Assembly: GCF_021391495.1 (NCBI RefSeq)
Contig: NZ_CP090063.1
Coordinates: forward strand, 6,820,001 to 6,884,000
Direction: 5' to 3'
DNA length: 64,000 bases
Source: Amycolatopsis acidiphila
Lineage (GTDB): Bacteria; Actinomycetota; Actinomycetes; Mycobacteriales; Pseudonocardiaceae
In this document: positions 16,843 to 25,738 of the stretch, piece by piece
Layout of the letters: each line of letters opens with the position of its first letter
Position numbering within the stretch: the first letter of the stretch is position 1
Made by a program: the position numbers and the translations under genes
The notes under the pieces: model-generated
The model's input: only the letters and a program-made list of their open reading frames with translations
Database searches by the model: none
What the model was told of the DNA's origin: nothing

Positions 16843-18155
16843 GAAGCGGAGACGTTACCGGCCCGCCGCCAGGTCACCTGGAAGCGGGCACCGCCCTCCG
16901 GCGACTCGCCCACGGTGACCCGGCCGCCCCGCCGCCGCACCGCCTCCGCGACCATGGCGAGCCCCAGTCCGCTGCCGCCGGACGAGCGCGAGCGGTCGTC
17001 GGCGACCCGGTAGAACCGGTCGAAGACGCGGTCGCGGTGCTCCGGCGGCACCCCGGGCCCGTCGTCGTCGACGACCACCCGCACGGTCGAGTGCCCGGCC
17101 AGCACCGAGACCACGATCTGCGAGCGGGCGTACCGGCACGCGTTGCGCAGCAGGTTGTTCAGCACGAGCTCGACCTCCGCGTACGCCGTGTAGGCCCAGG
17201 CCGTGCCGACGACACCGTTGACTCGTGCGGCCGGCGAACCCGGCGGAAGCCGTTTCACCGCGGCCCGCGCTTCGGTGACGAGCTCGACCGGTTCCGCCGG
17301 TGGCAGCTCGCCCGCGTCCGACCGGGCGAGGGCGAGCAGCTGGTCCAGCAGCGCCGAAAGCCGTTCGGCCTCGGCGAGGATGTCGGCGAGTGTCTCCTGC
17401 GCCAGCTCGGGGTCGGGGTTCGCGACGGCGACCTCCGCCTGTACCCGGATGGACGCGACGGGTGAGCGCAGCTCGTGGGCGGCGTCCCCGGTGAACCGCC
17501 GCAGGCGCCGGCTCACTTCCTCTTGCCGCACAAGCAAAGCGTTGAAATCGGCGGCGAGCGAGCGTAGTTCGTCATGTGCCTCGGGGACGGGCAGCCGCTC
17601 GCCCGGCGGCAGCGCCCGCAGCGACCGGCGCATCCGCCCGACCGGGCGCAAGGCCATCCGCACGATCAGCCAGGTGGCCGCGGCCGCGAGCACCGCGCCG
17701 ATCGACGCGGCCCACAGCAGCCAGTGCGAACCCGTGCGCACCGCGGTGTTCAGCCCGACCAGACCGGTGCCGGCGACGACCAGCCGCAACGAGCCGTCCG
17801 GCGTCGTGACCACGGACCCGCGCCAGTACATCGTTCCCTTGTGGACGGACGTGCCGGCCTTGAGCGCCCGGACCTCGCCCTGCCCGAGGTCCGGGACCGG
17901 CGTCCCGCCGTCCGCCGGGGCGCCCGCCGTGTCCAGCACCCGCAGGATCACCCCGTCCACCGGCGCGGGCGGACGGCCCGCCGCGACCGAGGTGCTCGCG
18001 GTGCCGAGTGCCTCGCCGAGCTCGTGATCGACCGAGCCGACCCACAGCGGGCCCAGCCCCCGGCCGGCGATCACCGCGAGCCCGAGCAGGACGGCCAGCG
18101 TGACGACCGCCGCCGGCACGGTGATCCGGAGCCACATCGGCCAGCGTGCGATCAC
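16839..18155 (-). CDS. Two-component sensor histidine kinase
   Basis: This 438-residue membrane kinase has a first helix at about 8-30, an extracytoplasmic sensor of about 110 residues, a second helix near 143-166, then HAMP. The phosphorylated His is in DAAHELRSPVAS near residue 227, followed by N (NNLLRNACRY), D/F (DDDGPGVPPEHRDRVFDRFY) and G (GGSGLGLAMV) boxes. It overlaps its response regulator upstream by four bases. The LolA-like and ABC exporter genes diverge from it and are plausible targets. The signal is unknown. Confidence 0.94.
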   Translation of the reverse strand: MIARWPMWLRITVPAAVVTLAVLLGLAVIAGRGLGPLWVGSVDHELGEALGTASTSVAAGRPPAPVDGVILRVLDTAGAPADGGTPVPDLGQGEVRALKAGTSVHKGTMYWRGSVVTTPDGSLRLVVAGTGLVGLNTAVRTGSHWLLWAASIGAVLAAAATWLIVRMALRPVGRMRRSLRALPPGERLPVPEAHDELRSLAADFNALLVRQEEVSRRLRRFTGDAAHELRSPVASIRVQAEVAVANPDPELAQETLADILAEAERLSALLDQLLALARSDAGELPPAEPVELVTEARAAVKRLPPGSPAARVNGVVGTAWAYTAYAEVELVLNNLLRNACRYARSQIVVSVLAGHSTVRVVVDDDGPGVPPEHRDRVFDRFYRVADDRSRSSGGSGLGLAMVAEAVRRRGGRVTVGESPEGGARFQVTWRRAGNVSAS

Positions 18156-18856
18156 CCCGGGAGGACCTCGTCCAGCTGGGCGTCGGACGCGAGGTAGCCG
18201 TGCCCGCGCACGGTCCGCAGCAGGGACCCGGCGCCCACCGCGTCGAGCTTGCGCCGGACGTACCCGACGTAGACCTCCACGACGTTACGGGTGGCCGCCT
18301 GCTCGTCACCCCACACCGCGCGCAGCAGCTCGTCCTTCGTCACGACCGTGCCCGCCCGGCCGACGAGGACCTCCAGCAGCCCGAACTCGCGGGGGCTGAG
18401 CGCGACCGGGTCCTCGTGCCAGCGCACCTCGCGGGTCGCCCGGTCCACGAGCAGCCCGCCGATGCGCAGCGGCCCGCGCACGGAGTCGCTCCGCGCCCGC
18501 CGCAGCACCGCCCGCACCTGGGCGACCAGCACCACGAACGAGAACGGCTTCACGAGATACCCGTCGGCGCCGAGGTCCAGCCCGTCGGCCTGGTCCACCT
18601 CGCCGTCCTTGGCCGAGATCATCAGCACCGGCGTCCGGATCCCCTGCGCGCGCAGCTGCTGCAGCACGCGGTAGCCCGACAGGCCGGGCAGCATGATGTC
18701 GAGCAGCAGCACGTCGAAGGACCCGGTCTGCGCCAGCCGCAGGCCGGCGGGCCCGTCGCCGGCGGTGACCACGTCCATGCCCTCCGCGCGCAGGCCGCGG
18801 TGCAGCGCCTTGCGCACACCAGGCTCGTCGTCGACCACCAGCACCCGAGGCTTCAC
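18152..18856 (-). CDS. Two-component response regulator (OmpR family)
   Basis: A 234-residue DNA-binding regulator. The receiver domain has acidic residues in LVVDDE and the phospho-acceptor Asp in FDVLLLDIMLPG near residue 53. The C-terminal winged helix has LSPREFGLLEVLV and VEVYVGYVRRKLD. The GTG at 18856 starts directly before the first receiver strand; a GTG five codons upstream is also open. Direct CTCAG repeats between this gene and the divergent LolA-like gene are a likely binding region for it. Confidence 0.94.
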   Translation of the reverse strand: MKPRVLVVDDEPGVRKALHRGLRAEGMDVVTAGDGPAGLRLAQTGSFDVLLLDIMLPGLSGYRVLQQLRAQGIRTPVLMISAKDGEVDQADGLDLGADGYLVKPFSFVVLVAQVRAVLRRARSDSVRGPLRIGGLLVDRATREVRWHEDPVALSPREFGLLEVLVGRAGTVVTKDELLRAVWGDEQAATRNVVEVYVGYVRRKLDAVGAGSLLRTVRGHGYLASDAQLDEVLPG

Positions 18857-18896
18857 GTGCCTAGAATGCACGGTTTTCGCTGGCCGCGCGCCCGTT

Positions 18897-18931
18897 CTCA
18901 GCGGTCTCTCAGCGTCTCAGGGCGGTCTCAG
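18897..18931. promoter_or_regulatory. Four CTCAG direct repeats in the divergent promoter region
   Basis: CTCAG begins at 18897, 18908, 18916 and 18927, giving spacings of 11, 8 and 11 bp. Pairs of direct repeats 11 bp apart are the usual recognition layout of OmpR-family regulators. The site lies between the regulator gene and the LolA-like/ABC genes. Confidence 0.55.
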
Positions 18932-19003
18932 GCACGAAGCGGGAGCGTTCTCGGCGGGGAACGAGCACACTGGTGGTGCTCGCCAGGAGCAGGGAGAGAT
19001 TCG

Positions 19004-20050
19004 ATGCAACCGAAGACGAAAGCCATCACGGCAGCGGTCACGGGTTCGGCGCTCGGGGTCGCCGGACTGGCCTGGCTGGCGATGCCCGCCAGCGCGGGCG
19101 AGGCGCCGCAACTGCCCTCGATCAGCGCCGAGGAGCTGGTGCAGTCGGTGCTGAGCACCCAGACTCCCGCGCTCGACGGCACCGTTCAGGTGGACAACAA
19201 CCTCGGGCTGCCGGTGTCGACGCTGCCCGGGGGCGTGAACGTGAACGTGGACGCCGCGCACGTCTACAACGACGGCAACGGCAGCAGCAAGCTGTCGATC
19301 GAGCAGGGCGCGAGCGACACGACCGTGGTGCACAACGGCAACACGGTGTGGACATACAACTCCAAGAACAACACGGCGACCAAGTCGACGCTGCCTGCCG
19401 GCGCGCCCGCGCCGCCGCAGCTCCCGAGCGACCCGGCGGCCTCCGCCACGCAGCTGTTGGCGAAGGTCCGCGAAAGCAGCACCGTGAGCGTCGAAGGCAC
19501 CGCCCGCGTCGCGGGCCGCGCGGCCTACGAGCTGGTCCTGACGCCGAAGCCGACCGAGCACACCGTGCTGCGCGAAGTGCGCGTCGCGGTCGACGCCGAG
19601 AAGCGGGTGCCGCTGCGGCTCGCGGTGATGACCTACGGCACGGCGGACGCGGCGCTGCAGGTCGCCTTCAGCGACATCGAGTTCACCCCGCAGCCCGCGA
19701 GCGAGTTCCAGTTCACCCCGCCGCAGGGCGCGAAGGTGACCGAGCAGCAGGCCCAGGTGCCCGAGCGCGCCAAGGCGGCCGATGCGCTCACCGTCGTCGG
19801 CGACGGCTGGGACACCGTGGTCACCGGCACCTTCCCGGCGGACGCGCTGAGCCCGCAGCAGGGCAAAGGCGGCCGGAACGTGGACCCGAAGGCCATGCTG
19901 AGCCAGTTCGGCAAGCAGGTGAGCGGCCCGTTCGGCACCGGCTACGTGATCACCACGAAGGTCGGCAGTGCGCTCATCACCAGCGACGGCCGGTTCGCCG
20001 CCGGCGCGGTCACCGAGCAGGCGCTGGTCGACGCGCTGGGCGCGAAGTGA
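19004..20050 (+). CDS. Secreted LolA-like protein
   Basis: This 348-residue protein has an N-terminal signal (basic head, hydrophobic core, then AMPASAGEA as a likely cleavage site) and no lipobox Cys. The mature part has the alternating beta-strand pattern of LolA/LppX-like proteins (VVHNGNTVWTYNSKNNTATK; VRVAVDAEKRVPLRLAVMTY), a fold that binds lipids. The ATG at 19004 has AGGGAGAG nearby. Its stop overlaps the GTG of the ABC ATPase gene. With that exporter it may form a membrane-lipid or envelope-stress system regulated by the divergent two-component genes; this is inference. Confidence 0.85.
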   Translation: MQPKTKAITAAVTGSALGVAGLAWLAMPASAGEAPQLPSISAEELVQSVLSTQTPALDGTVQVDNNLGLPVSTLPGGVNVNVDAAHVYNDGNGSSKLSIEQGASDTTVVHNGNTVWTYNSKNNTATKSTLPAGAPAPPQLPSDPAASATQLLAKVRESSTVSVEGTARVAGRAAYELVLTPKPTEHTVLREVRVAVDAEKRVPLRLAVMTYGTADAALQVAFSDIEFTPQPASEFQFTPPQGAKVTEQQAQVPERAKAADALTVVGDGWDTVVTGTFPADALSPQQGKGGRNVDPKAMLSQFGKQVSGPFGTGYVITTKVGSALITSDGRFAAGAVTEQALVDALGAK

Positions 20051-21057
20051 CCACCTCGTTCGAGACCGAGCAGGGGGCGGGCGTCACGGCGCCCGCCCCG
20101 GCTCCGGGGCTCGCGGCGCGGACCAGAGGGCTGCGCAAGGTGTACCGGAGCGCGGTCGCGGTGGACCAGGTCGATCTGGACGTGCCGGAAGGCGCGGTGC
20201 TGGGCATGCTGGGCCCGAACGGCTCCGGCAAGACCACCACGATCCGGATGCTGCTCGGCCTGGTCCGCCCGACCGAGGGCGAGGTCGAGCTGCTGGGCAG
20301 GCGGATGCCCGAGGGCGCCCGGCACGCGCTGCCGGACGTCGGCGCGCTGGTCGAAGGGCCGGGCTTCCACCCGTTCCTGTCCGGCCGGGAGAACCTGCGG
20401 CGGCTGGCCGCCGCCGAGCCCCGACTGCCCAGTTCGGACATTCCGCGCGCGGTGGAGGACGCACTGGAGCGCGTCGGCCTCGGCGCGGCCGCGCACCGCC
20501 GGTACAAGGCCTATTCGCTGGGCATGAAGCAGCGGCTGGGCCTCGCCGGGGCACTGCTCGTGCCGCGGCGGATGGTGGTGCTCGACGAGCCGACCAACGG
20601 GCTGGACCCCGCCGGCACCCGGGAGATCCGCCGGATCATCGGTGAGCTGCACGCGGACGGGGTGACCGTGCTGGTGTCCTCGCACCTGCTCGCCGAGGTC
20701 GAGGCGACCTGCACGCACGTGGCCGTGCTGCACGCCGGGACGGTGGTGGCCCAGGGCGAGCTGGACGAGCTGCTGGAGTCCGGCAGCCCCGGCCTGCTGG
20801 TGTCCACACCGGACGGTGACAAGGCGCTGGAAACATTGCGGGACAACCGGATCCCGGGGAAGCTGACGCCGGACGGCGTCCGCGCGGACCTCACCACAGC
20901 GACCGCGCCGCAGGTCGTCGAGACGCTCGTGCGCGGCGGGGTCGCGATACACGAGGTGAAGCGCGAGCGCACCGGGCTCGAGGACCTGTTCGCCCGGCTG
21001 ACCCAGCACGAGACGGAGCACGAAGGCCTGCCCGAGGTCGAGGAGGTGCGGGCATGA
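20047..21057 (+). CDS. ABC exporter ATPase
   Basis: A 336-residue single nucleotide-binding domain. Walker A is GPNGSGKTT, the signature region appears as YSLGMKQRLGLAGALL, and Walker B as MVVLDEPTNGLDPAG, all typical of ABC-2 drug/antibiotic-type exporters (DrrA/CcmA group). The C-terminus has an extra domain of about 100 residues. The start GTG shares bases with the upstream stop, and its own stop overlaps the permease ATG (ATGA). The substrate is unknown. Confidence 0.94.
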   Translation: MTTSFETEQGAGVTAPAPAPGLAARTRGLRKVYRSAVAVDQVDLDVPEGAVLGMLGPNGSGKTTTIRMLLGLVRPTEGEVELLGRRMPEGARHALPDVGALVEGPGFHPFLSGRENLRRLAAAEPRLPSSDIPRAVEDALERVGLGAAAHRRYKAYSLGMKQRLGLAGALLVPRRMVVLDEPTNGLDPAGTREIRRIIGELHADGVTVLVSSHLLAEVEATCTHVAVLHAGTVVAQGELDELLESGSPGLLVSTPDGDKALETLRDNRIPGKLTPDGVRADLTTATAPQVVETLVRGGVAIHEVKRERTGLEDLFARLTQHETEHEGLPEVEEVRA

Positions 21058-21917
21058 CCGCGACCATGACCGCGGACGCGGCACCGGCCCGCCTCAGCGT
21101 CCCGCTGCCGCGCCTCTACCTGGCGGAGCTGCGCTGGATCTTCCGCCGCCCGCGCACGCTGGTCGTGCTCGGGCTGCTCGCGCTGATCCCGATCGTCGTC
21201 GCGATCGGGCTCGCGCTCGGCCGGTCGACCGACAACGGCCCCGGCAACGGCGGTGACGCGCTGTTCACCACCGCGGCGGGCAACGCGCTGGTGCTGCCGA
21301 TCGCCACGCTCGTGGTGACGCTGAACCTGCTGCTGCCGCTGACCACCGCGATGTCCGCCGGGGACGCGCTGGCCGGCGAGCTGTCGCACGGCACGCTGCG
21401 CGGCTGGCTGCTCGCGCCCGTCAGCCGCGGCCGCCTGCTGGCGGTGAAGGCGCTGGGCGTGGCCACGTTCACCCTCGCGGCGGTCGTGCTGATGTCGGTG
21501 GTCGGCGTGCTCGCCGGGCTCGCGATCAACGGCACCGGCTCGCTGTTCACGCTGTCCGGCACGACGCTGTCCTTCGGCGCCGCGCTCGGCAAGATCGCCA
21601 TCGCGGCCGGGTGGGTGACCCTGCAGCTGTGGGCGATCGGCGCGGTCGCGCTGGCGGTCTCGGCGTGCACCGAGCATCCGATGCTGGTCGTGGTGTCGGT
21701 GCTCGCCGGCACGATCGTCTCGGCGGTGCTGCTCCTGCTGTCCGCGGTGGCCTGGCTGCACCCGTTCCTGTTGCCGCAGTCGTGGGACTCGCTCGTCGAC
21801 GTGCTGCGGGATCCCATGCCGGGGGCCGGGCTGGCGGAGGGCGCCGTCCGGGCCGTCTGCTACGTCGTGATCGGGCTGTCGCTGGCCTACGCCCGGATCA
21901 CGACGAAGGACGGTTGA
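21054..21917 (+). CDS. ABC-2 type permease
   Basis: This 287-residue membrane protein has six predicted helices: one after a short cytoplasmic N-terminus (about residues 36-56), then segments near 80-105, 140-165, 180-200, 218-240 and a C-terminal one near 262-282. The loop SAGDALAGELSHGTLRGWLLAPVSR is typical of ABC-2 membrane subunits. It is the last gene of the LolA-like/ATPase/permease run and is followed closely by the convergent thiamine-type operon. Confidence 0.92.
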   Translation: MTATMTADAAPARLSVPLPRLYLAELRWIFRRPRTLVVLGLLALIPIVVAIGLALGRSTDNGPGNGGDALFTTAAGNALVLPIATLVVTLNLLLPLTTAMSAGDALAGELSHGTLRGWLLAPVSRGRLLAVKALGVATFTLAAVVLMSVVGVLAGLAINGTGSLFTLSGTTLSFGAALGKIAIAAGWVTLQLWAIGAVALAVSACTEHPMLVVVSVLAGTIVSAVLLLLSAVAWLHPFLLPQSWDSLVDVLRDPMPGAGLAEGAVRAVCYVVIGLSLAYARITTKDG

Positions 21918-21929
21918 TCTCCTCGCTGA

Positions 21930-22937
21930 TCAGGTTGCCCGGGTGACGACGCCTTGGTCGTCCAGCGCCAGGCGGACTTCGTCACCCGGAGCGAGGTCGG
22001 CGTCGACGGGCGCGACGGCGTCGACGACGCCCTCGGCGGTGCGCACGCGCAGACGGACGTGGTCACGCCGGTGCACCTTGGCGAGGATCTCCCCAGGCAC
22101 GCCCGCGGCGCCGGGGTGCAGCGCGGGTGGCCGCAGGCCGACCCGCACCCGGCCGTCGGGCTCGTCGCGGACCAGCTCGCCGAGCGGGAACCGGACCACG
22201 CCGTCGGTCGCCTCGCCGTCGAAGAAGGTTGTCACACCGAGGAAAGCGGCCGTCTCGTCGTCCGCGGGCCGCCGCCAGACCTCGCGCACGGCGCCGACCT
22301 GGCGGACCTCACCGCCCCGCAGCACGGCGACCCGGTCGGCGAGGGTGAACGCCTCCTCCTGGTCGTGCGTGACGAGCAGCGTGGTGATCTTCGCGCTGCG
22401 CAGGACCTCGGCGAGCTCGACCGCGAGCTGCTCCCGCAGCCCGGCGTCCAAACCGGACAGTGGCTCGTCCAGCAGCAGCAACCGCGGCTCTGGCGCGAGC
22501 GCCCGCGCCAGCGCGACGCGCTGCGCCTCCCCACCCGACAGCTCGGTCACCCGGCGCCGCTCGTAGCCGGTCAGGCCGACCAGGTCGAGCAGTCTCGTCA
22601 CGCGCTGCGCGCGCTCGCTCACGGGCATCTTCCGCATCCGCAGCCCGAAAGCGATGTTGCCCGCCACGTCGCGGTGCGGGAACAGCTGCCCGTCCTGGAA
22701 CACGAGCCCGAACCCGCGCTGGTGCACCGGCACGTCCGCCAGGTCTGCACCGTCCCAGCGCACGGTGCCGGCGGCGAGCGGCTCCAGCCCGGTGATCGCG
22801 CGCAGGAGCGTGGACTTGCCGGAGCCGGACGGGCCGAGCAGCGCGAGGACCTCGCCGTCGGCGATGTCCAGCTCCGCGTCGCGGACGGCGGTGAACGACC
22901 CGTAGCGGACGGTCAGGCCTTGCACGGACAGCGACAT
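21930..22937 (-). CDS. Thiamine-type ABC importer ATPase
   Basis: 335 residues: an N-terminal ATPase domain (GPSGSGKST, Q-loop LVFQDGQLFPH, LSGGEAQRVALARAL, LLLLDEPLSGLD) and a C-terminal TOBE-like domain with RVGLRPPAL. This is the layout of the sulfate/iron/thiamine importer ATPases. Its ATG shares one base with the permease stop (TGATG), and the whole operon is headed by a TPP riboswitch, so thiamine or a precursor is the probable cargo. Confidence 0.92.
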   Translation of the reverse strand: MSLSVQGLTVRYGSFTAVRDAELDIADGEVLALLGPSGSGKSTLLRAITGLEPLAAGTVRWDGADLADVPVHQRGFGLVFQDGQLFPHRDVAGNIAFGLRMRKMPVSERAQRVTRLLDLVGLTGYERRRVTELSGGEAQRVALARALAPEPRLLLLDEPLSGLDAGLREQLAVELAEVLRSAKITTLLVTHDQEEAFTLADRVAVLRGGEVRQVGAVREVWRRPADDETAAFLGVTTFFDGEATDGVVRFPLGELVRDEPDGRVRVGLRPPALHPGAAGVPGEILAKVHRRDHVRLRVRTAEGVVDAVAPVDADLAPGDEVRLALDDQGVVTRAT

Positions 22938-24553
22938 CAGAACTCCCCCACCCGGCCGGAGCCGAACCGGTCGATCACGACCACGGCGGCCGCCGTCACC
23001 AGCATGAGCAGCGCGCAGGCGGCATAGGCCATCTGGTTGTTCAGCTGTCCGGGGCGCCCGATCAGGGACGCGATGGCCACCGGCAGCGTCGGCGTCTGCG
23101 GCCGCGCCAGGAAGCTCGTCGCACCGAACTCGCCGAGCGCCACGACGTAGCCGAAGCCGGCCGCGGCCACGACGGACCGGATCGCGAGCGGCACGTCGAT
23201 CTCCCGCCACACCCGCAGCGGCCCGGAGCCCAGCGTCGCGGCGGCTTGGCGCAGGCGGTCGTCGATGGAACGCAGCACGGGTAGCACCATCCGCACGATG
23301 AGCGGGATGATCACCAGCGCCTGCGCGAGCGGCACCAGCAGCGGGGACGTCCGCAGGTCACCGGGCAGCGCGTCGAGGGTGACCAGGTAGCCGAAGCCGA
23401 CGGTCACCGCGGAGACACCGAGCGGCAGCATCAGCGCGGCATCCATGGTCTCGGCGAGCCCGTGCGGTACGCGGCCGGGTGCGCGGCGGAGCGTGACCAC
23501 GAGAACCGCGGCAGACACCCCGATCACCAGGGCGAGCACGGTGGCGTCGGTCGCCGTGATCAACGAGTTCACCGCCGATCCCCACCCCGAGATCTGGAGG
23601 GTGCCGGCGTTGCCGGTGCTGGACAGCGCGCGATACCCGGCGAGGCTCCAACCGTCCTCAGTGGACACCGAGCGGATCAGCAGCGCGACGATCGGCGTCA
23701 GCAGCAGCCCGACCACCGCGATGGCGGCCGCGACGACCCACCACTCGCCCTTCACCGGTTTCCGCGCGGTCTCCCCGCGGGCGCGGAGTTTGAGCGCGAT
23801 CTCCCGTCGCCGCCGGGCGGCGGCCCCCAGGAGCAACGCGGCGAGCACCGCGGCGATCTGCACCAGCGAGAGCGCCGCCGCGCCGGTCAGGTCCAGCAGG
23901 TTCTCGGTGCGCAGGTAGATCTCGGTCTCCAGGGTGCGCAACCGCGCGCCGCCGAGCACCAGCACGACACCGAAACTGGTGGCGCAGAACAGGAACACGA
24001 CCGCGGCGGCCGAGGTGATCGCCGGCAGCAACGCGGGCAGCGTGACCGAGCGGAACGCCCGCCAGCGCGATGCGCCGAGCGCACGGGCGGCGTCCTCCGC
24101 GCGGGAGTCGAGGTGCGACCACAGTCCCGCGACCGTCCGGGCGACCACGGCGACGTTGAAGAAGGCGTTGGCGAGCACGATCGACAGGACCCCGCCGTCC
24201 GGCCACAACGCGCGGAACGCGAGCCCCACCACGACGGTCGGCAGCACGAACGGCACCAGCACGAGCGTGCGCATCAGGCCGACGCCCGGCAGCCGGACCC
24301 TCGCGAGCACGAAGGCCAGCGGCATCCCGCCGACCACGGCGATGGCCGTCGAGCCGGCGGCCTGCGCGACGGTGAACCACGCCAGCCGCCAGGTCTCGCC
24401 CTGCGCGAGCGCGGTCAGCACCCCGTTGCCGACGAAGCCCCGCTTGAGGATCGCCAGCACCGGCCACGCGAAGAAGACGACCAGGAACCCCAGTGGCACG
24501 AGGGCCAGCAGGCCCAGGCCGGCGCGGCTTACTGGCCGAGCAACGAGCGCCAT
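22937..24553 (-). CDS. Thiamine-type ABC importer permease (ThiP-like, two-domain)
   Basis: 538 residues with about twelve hydrophobic segments: two BPD permease domains in one chain, as in ThiP and FbpB. Each half has an EAA-type loop (EDAARALGASRWRAFRSVTL; RLRQAAATLGSGPLRVWREI). The ATG at 24553 lies inside the 3' end of the binding-protein gene (25-nt overlap); a longer reading adds only four residues. The riboswitch upstream of the operon supports thiamine over iron. Confidence 0.92.
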   Translation of the reverse strand: MALVARPVSRAGLGLLALVPLGFLVVFFAWPVLAILKRGFVGNGVLTALAQGETWRLAWFTVAQAAGSTAIAVVGGMPLAFVLARVRLPGVGLMRTLVLVPFVLPTVVVGLAFRALWPDGGVLSIVLANAFFNVAVVARTVAGLWSHLDSRAEDAARALGASRWRAFRSVTLPALLPAITSAAAVVFLFCATSFGVVLVLGGARLRTLETEIYLRTENLLDLTGAAALSLVQIAAVLAALLLGAAARRRREIALKLRARGETARKPVKGEWWVVAAAIAVVGLLLTPIVALLIRSVSTEDGWSLAGYRALSSTGNAGTLQISGWGSAVNSLITATDATVLALVIGVSAAVLVVTLRRAPGRVPHGLAETMDAALMLPLGVSAVTVGFGYLVTLDALPGDLRTSPLLVPLAQALVIIPLIVRMVLPVLRSIDDRLRQAAATLGSGPLRVWREIDVPLAIRSVVAAAGFGYVVALGEFGATSFLARPQTPTLPVAIASLIGRPGQLNNQMAYAACALLMLVTAAAVVVIDRFGSGRVGEF

Positions 24554-25578
24554 TGGCCGATCCACCGCTCACGCCCGGCCTGCACCTGGTCGCCCGGCAG
24601 GCTCGCCGAGCTCTGCGGGAGCGGCGCGGCCTCGGCCCAGCCCTTCGGCAGGTCGACGCCCTGGCGGGCCGGGTAGACGTACATGTTGTCCGCGACCGTC
24701 GCCTGGAACTGTTGCGACAGCAGGAAGTCGATCACCTTGTGCGCCTTGTCCGGCTGCTTGGTGCCCGCCAGCACCCCGGCGTACTCGACCTGCCGGTAGC
24801 AGGTGTCGAGCAGCGCCTTCGTCCGCGGCTTGCCGTCGGCGCCGATCTCGGCGGCGGGCGAGGACGCGTAGGACACCACGATGGGCCGCGGGCCGTTGCC
24901 CGACGAGCCGGAGAAGTCCTGGCTGTAGGCCTCTTCCCAGCCGCTGTCGGACTTCACGCCGTTGTCCTTGAGCTTCTGCCAGTACCCCTGCCAGCCCTGC
25001 TCGCCGTACTTCGCGATGGTGCCGAGCAGGAACGCGAGACCGGGCGAGGAGGTCGCGGGGTTCTCCACGACGAGCAGGTCCTTGTACTGCGGGTCGGTGA
25101 GATCGTCGTAGCCGGTGGGCGCGGGGATTCCCTTCTGCGCGAACCAGTTCGTGTCGACGTTGAGGCACACGTCGCCGAGGTCGACGGCCGAGAGCCGGTG
25201 CTCGCTGTCGACGGCGTAGCGCTGCGGGCCGCGATCGGCCTCCGGACTCGTGTAGGAGTCGAAGACGCCTTCGCCGAGCGCGCGCGAGGCGAACGTCGAG
25301 TCGACGCCGTAGGCCACGTCGCCGATGGGGTTGGCCTTGGTCAGCACGAGCGAGTTCGTCAGCGCGCCCGCGTCGCCCTTCTTGATCACGTCGATCTTGA
25401 TGCCGGTCTGCTGCTGGAAGGCGTCGAGCACCTGCTGCGGCGCGGCCCAGGAGTCGTGGGTGACCAGGGTGACCGTGGACGCGGCGCTGTCGTCCGAGCC
25501 CCCGCCGACGAGTGTGCAGCCCGTGGTCAGTGCGGCGGTCAGGCCGAGCACGACGGCCGCGCTCCACTTGCCTCTCAT
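24529..25578 (-). CDS. Thiamine-type ABC transporter binding lipoprotein (ThiB-like)
   Basis: 349 residues with a signal peptide ending in LTTGC, so a lipoprotein. The mature domain follows the ThiB pattern: TVTLVTHDSWAAP, KKGDAGALTN, DVAYGVDSTFASRALGEGVF, SPGLAFLLGTIAKYG and VVSYASSPAAE. It delivers thiamine or a derivative to the two-domain permease. The ATG at 25578 is preceded at two bases by AGGAGGGG, a Shine-Dalgarno sequence that lies in a hairpin next to the TPP riboswitch. Confidence 0.93.
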   Translation of the reverse strand: MRGKWSAAVVLGLTAALTTGCTLVGGGSDDSAASTVTLVTHDSWAAPQQVLDAFQQQTGIKIDVIKKGDAGALTNSLVLTKANPIGDVAYGVDSTFASRALGEGVFDSYTSPEADRGPQRYAVDSEHRLSAVDLGDVCLNVDTNWFAQKGIPAPTGYDDLTDPQYKDLLVVENPATSSPGLAFLLGTIAKYGEQGWQGYWQKLKDNGVKSDSGWEEAYSQDFSGSSGNGPRPIVVSYASSPAAEIGADGKPRTKALLDTCYRQVEYAGVLAGTKQPDKAHKVIDFLLSQQFQATVADNMYVYPARQGVDLPKGWAEAAPLPQSSASLPGDQVQAGRERWIGQWRSLLGQ

Positions 25579-25580
25579 GG

Positions 25581-25609
25581 CCCCTCCTTGCGTTCACCGG
25601 CAGGAGGGG
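25581..25609 (-). promoter_or_regulatory. Shine-Dalgarno-sequestering hairpin of the thiamine operon
   Basis: On the minus strand CCCCTCCT (25602-25609) pairs exactly with the Shine-Dalgarno AGGAGGGG (25581-25588), two bases before the ATG. It lies directly after the TPP aptamer, so it is a plausible expression platform that blocks translation when TPP is bound. Confidence 0.7.
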
Positions 25610-25615
25610 ATGTGG

Positions 25616-25706
25616 GCCTCCCTGCGCCGGCATGATCCGGATCAGGTGCGAACGGTCGCGGGGGTGGACCCGCCTCTCAGCCCGGCCTGGTGCCGGACTC
25701 CCGTGG
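25616..25706 (-). promoter_or_regulatory. TPP riboswitch
   Basis: The conserved THI-box elements are all present on the minus strand: the opening CACGGGAGT, the core GGGCTGAGAGGC, the second core ACCTGATCCGGATCATGCC, and the closing GCGCAGGGAGGC. The variable P3 arm is GC-rich. It heads the three-gene importer operon. Confidence 0.94.
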
Positions 25707-25738
25707 CAACCCAGCAGCGTACCCGTCACGATGGAGGG

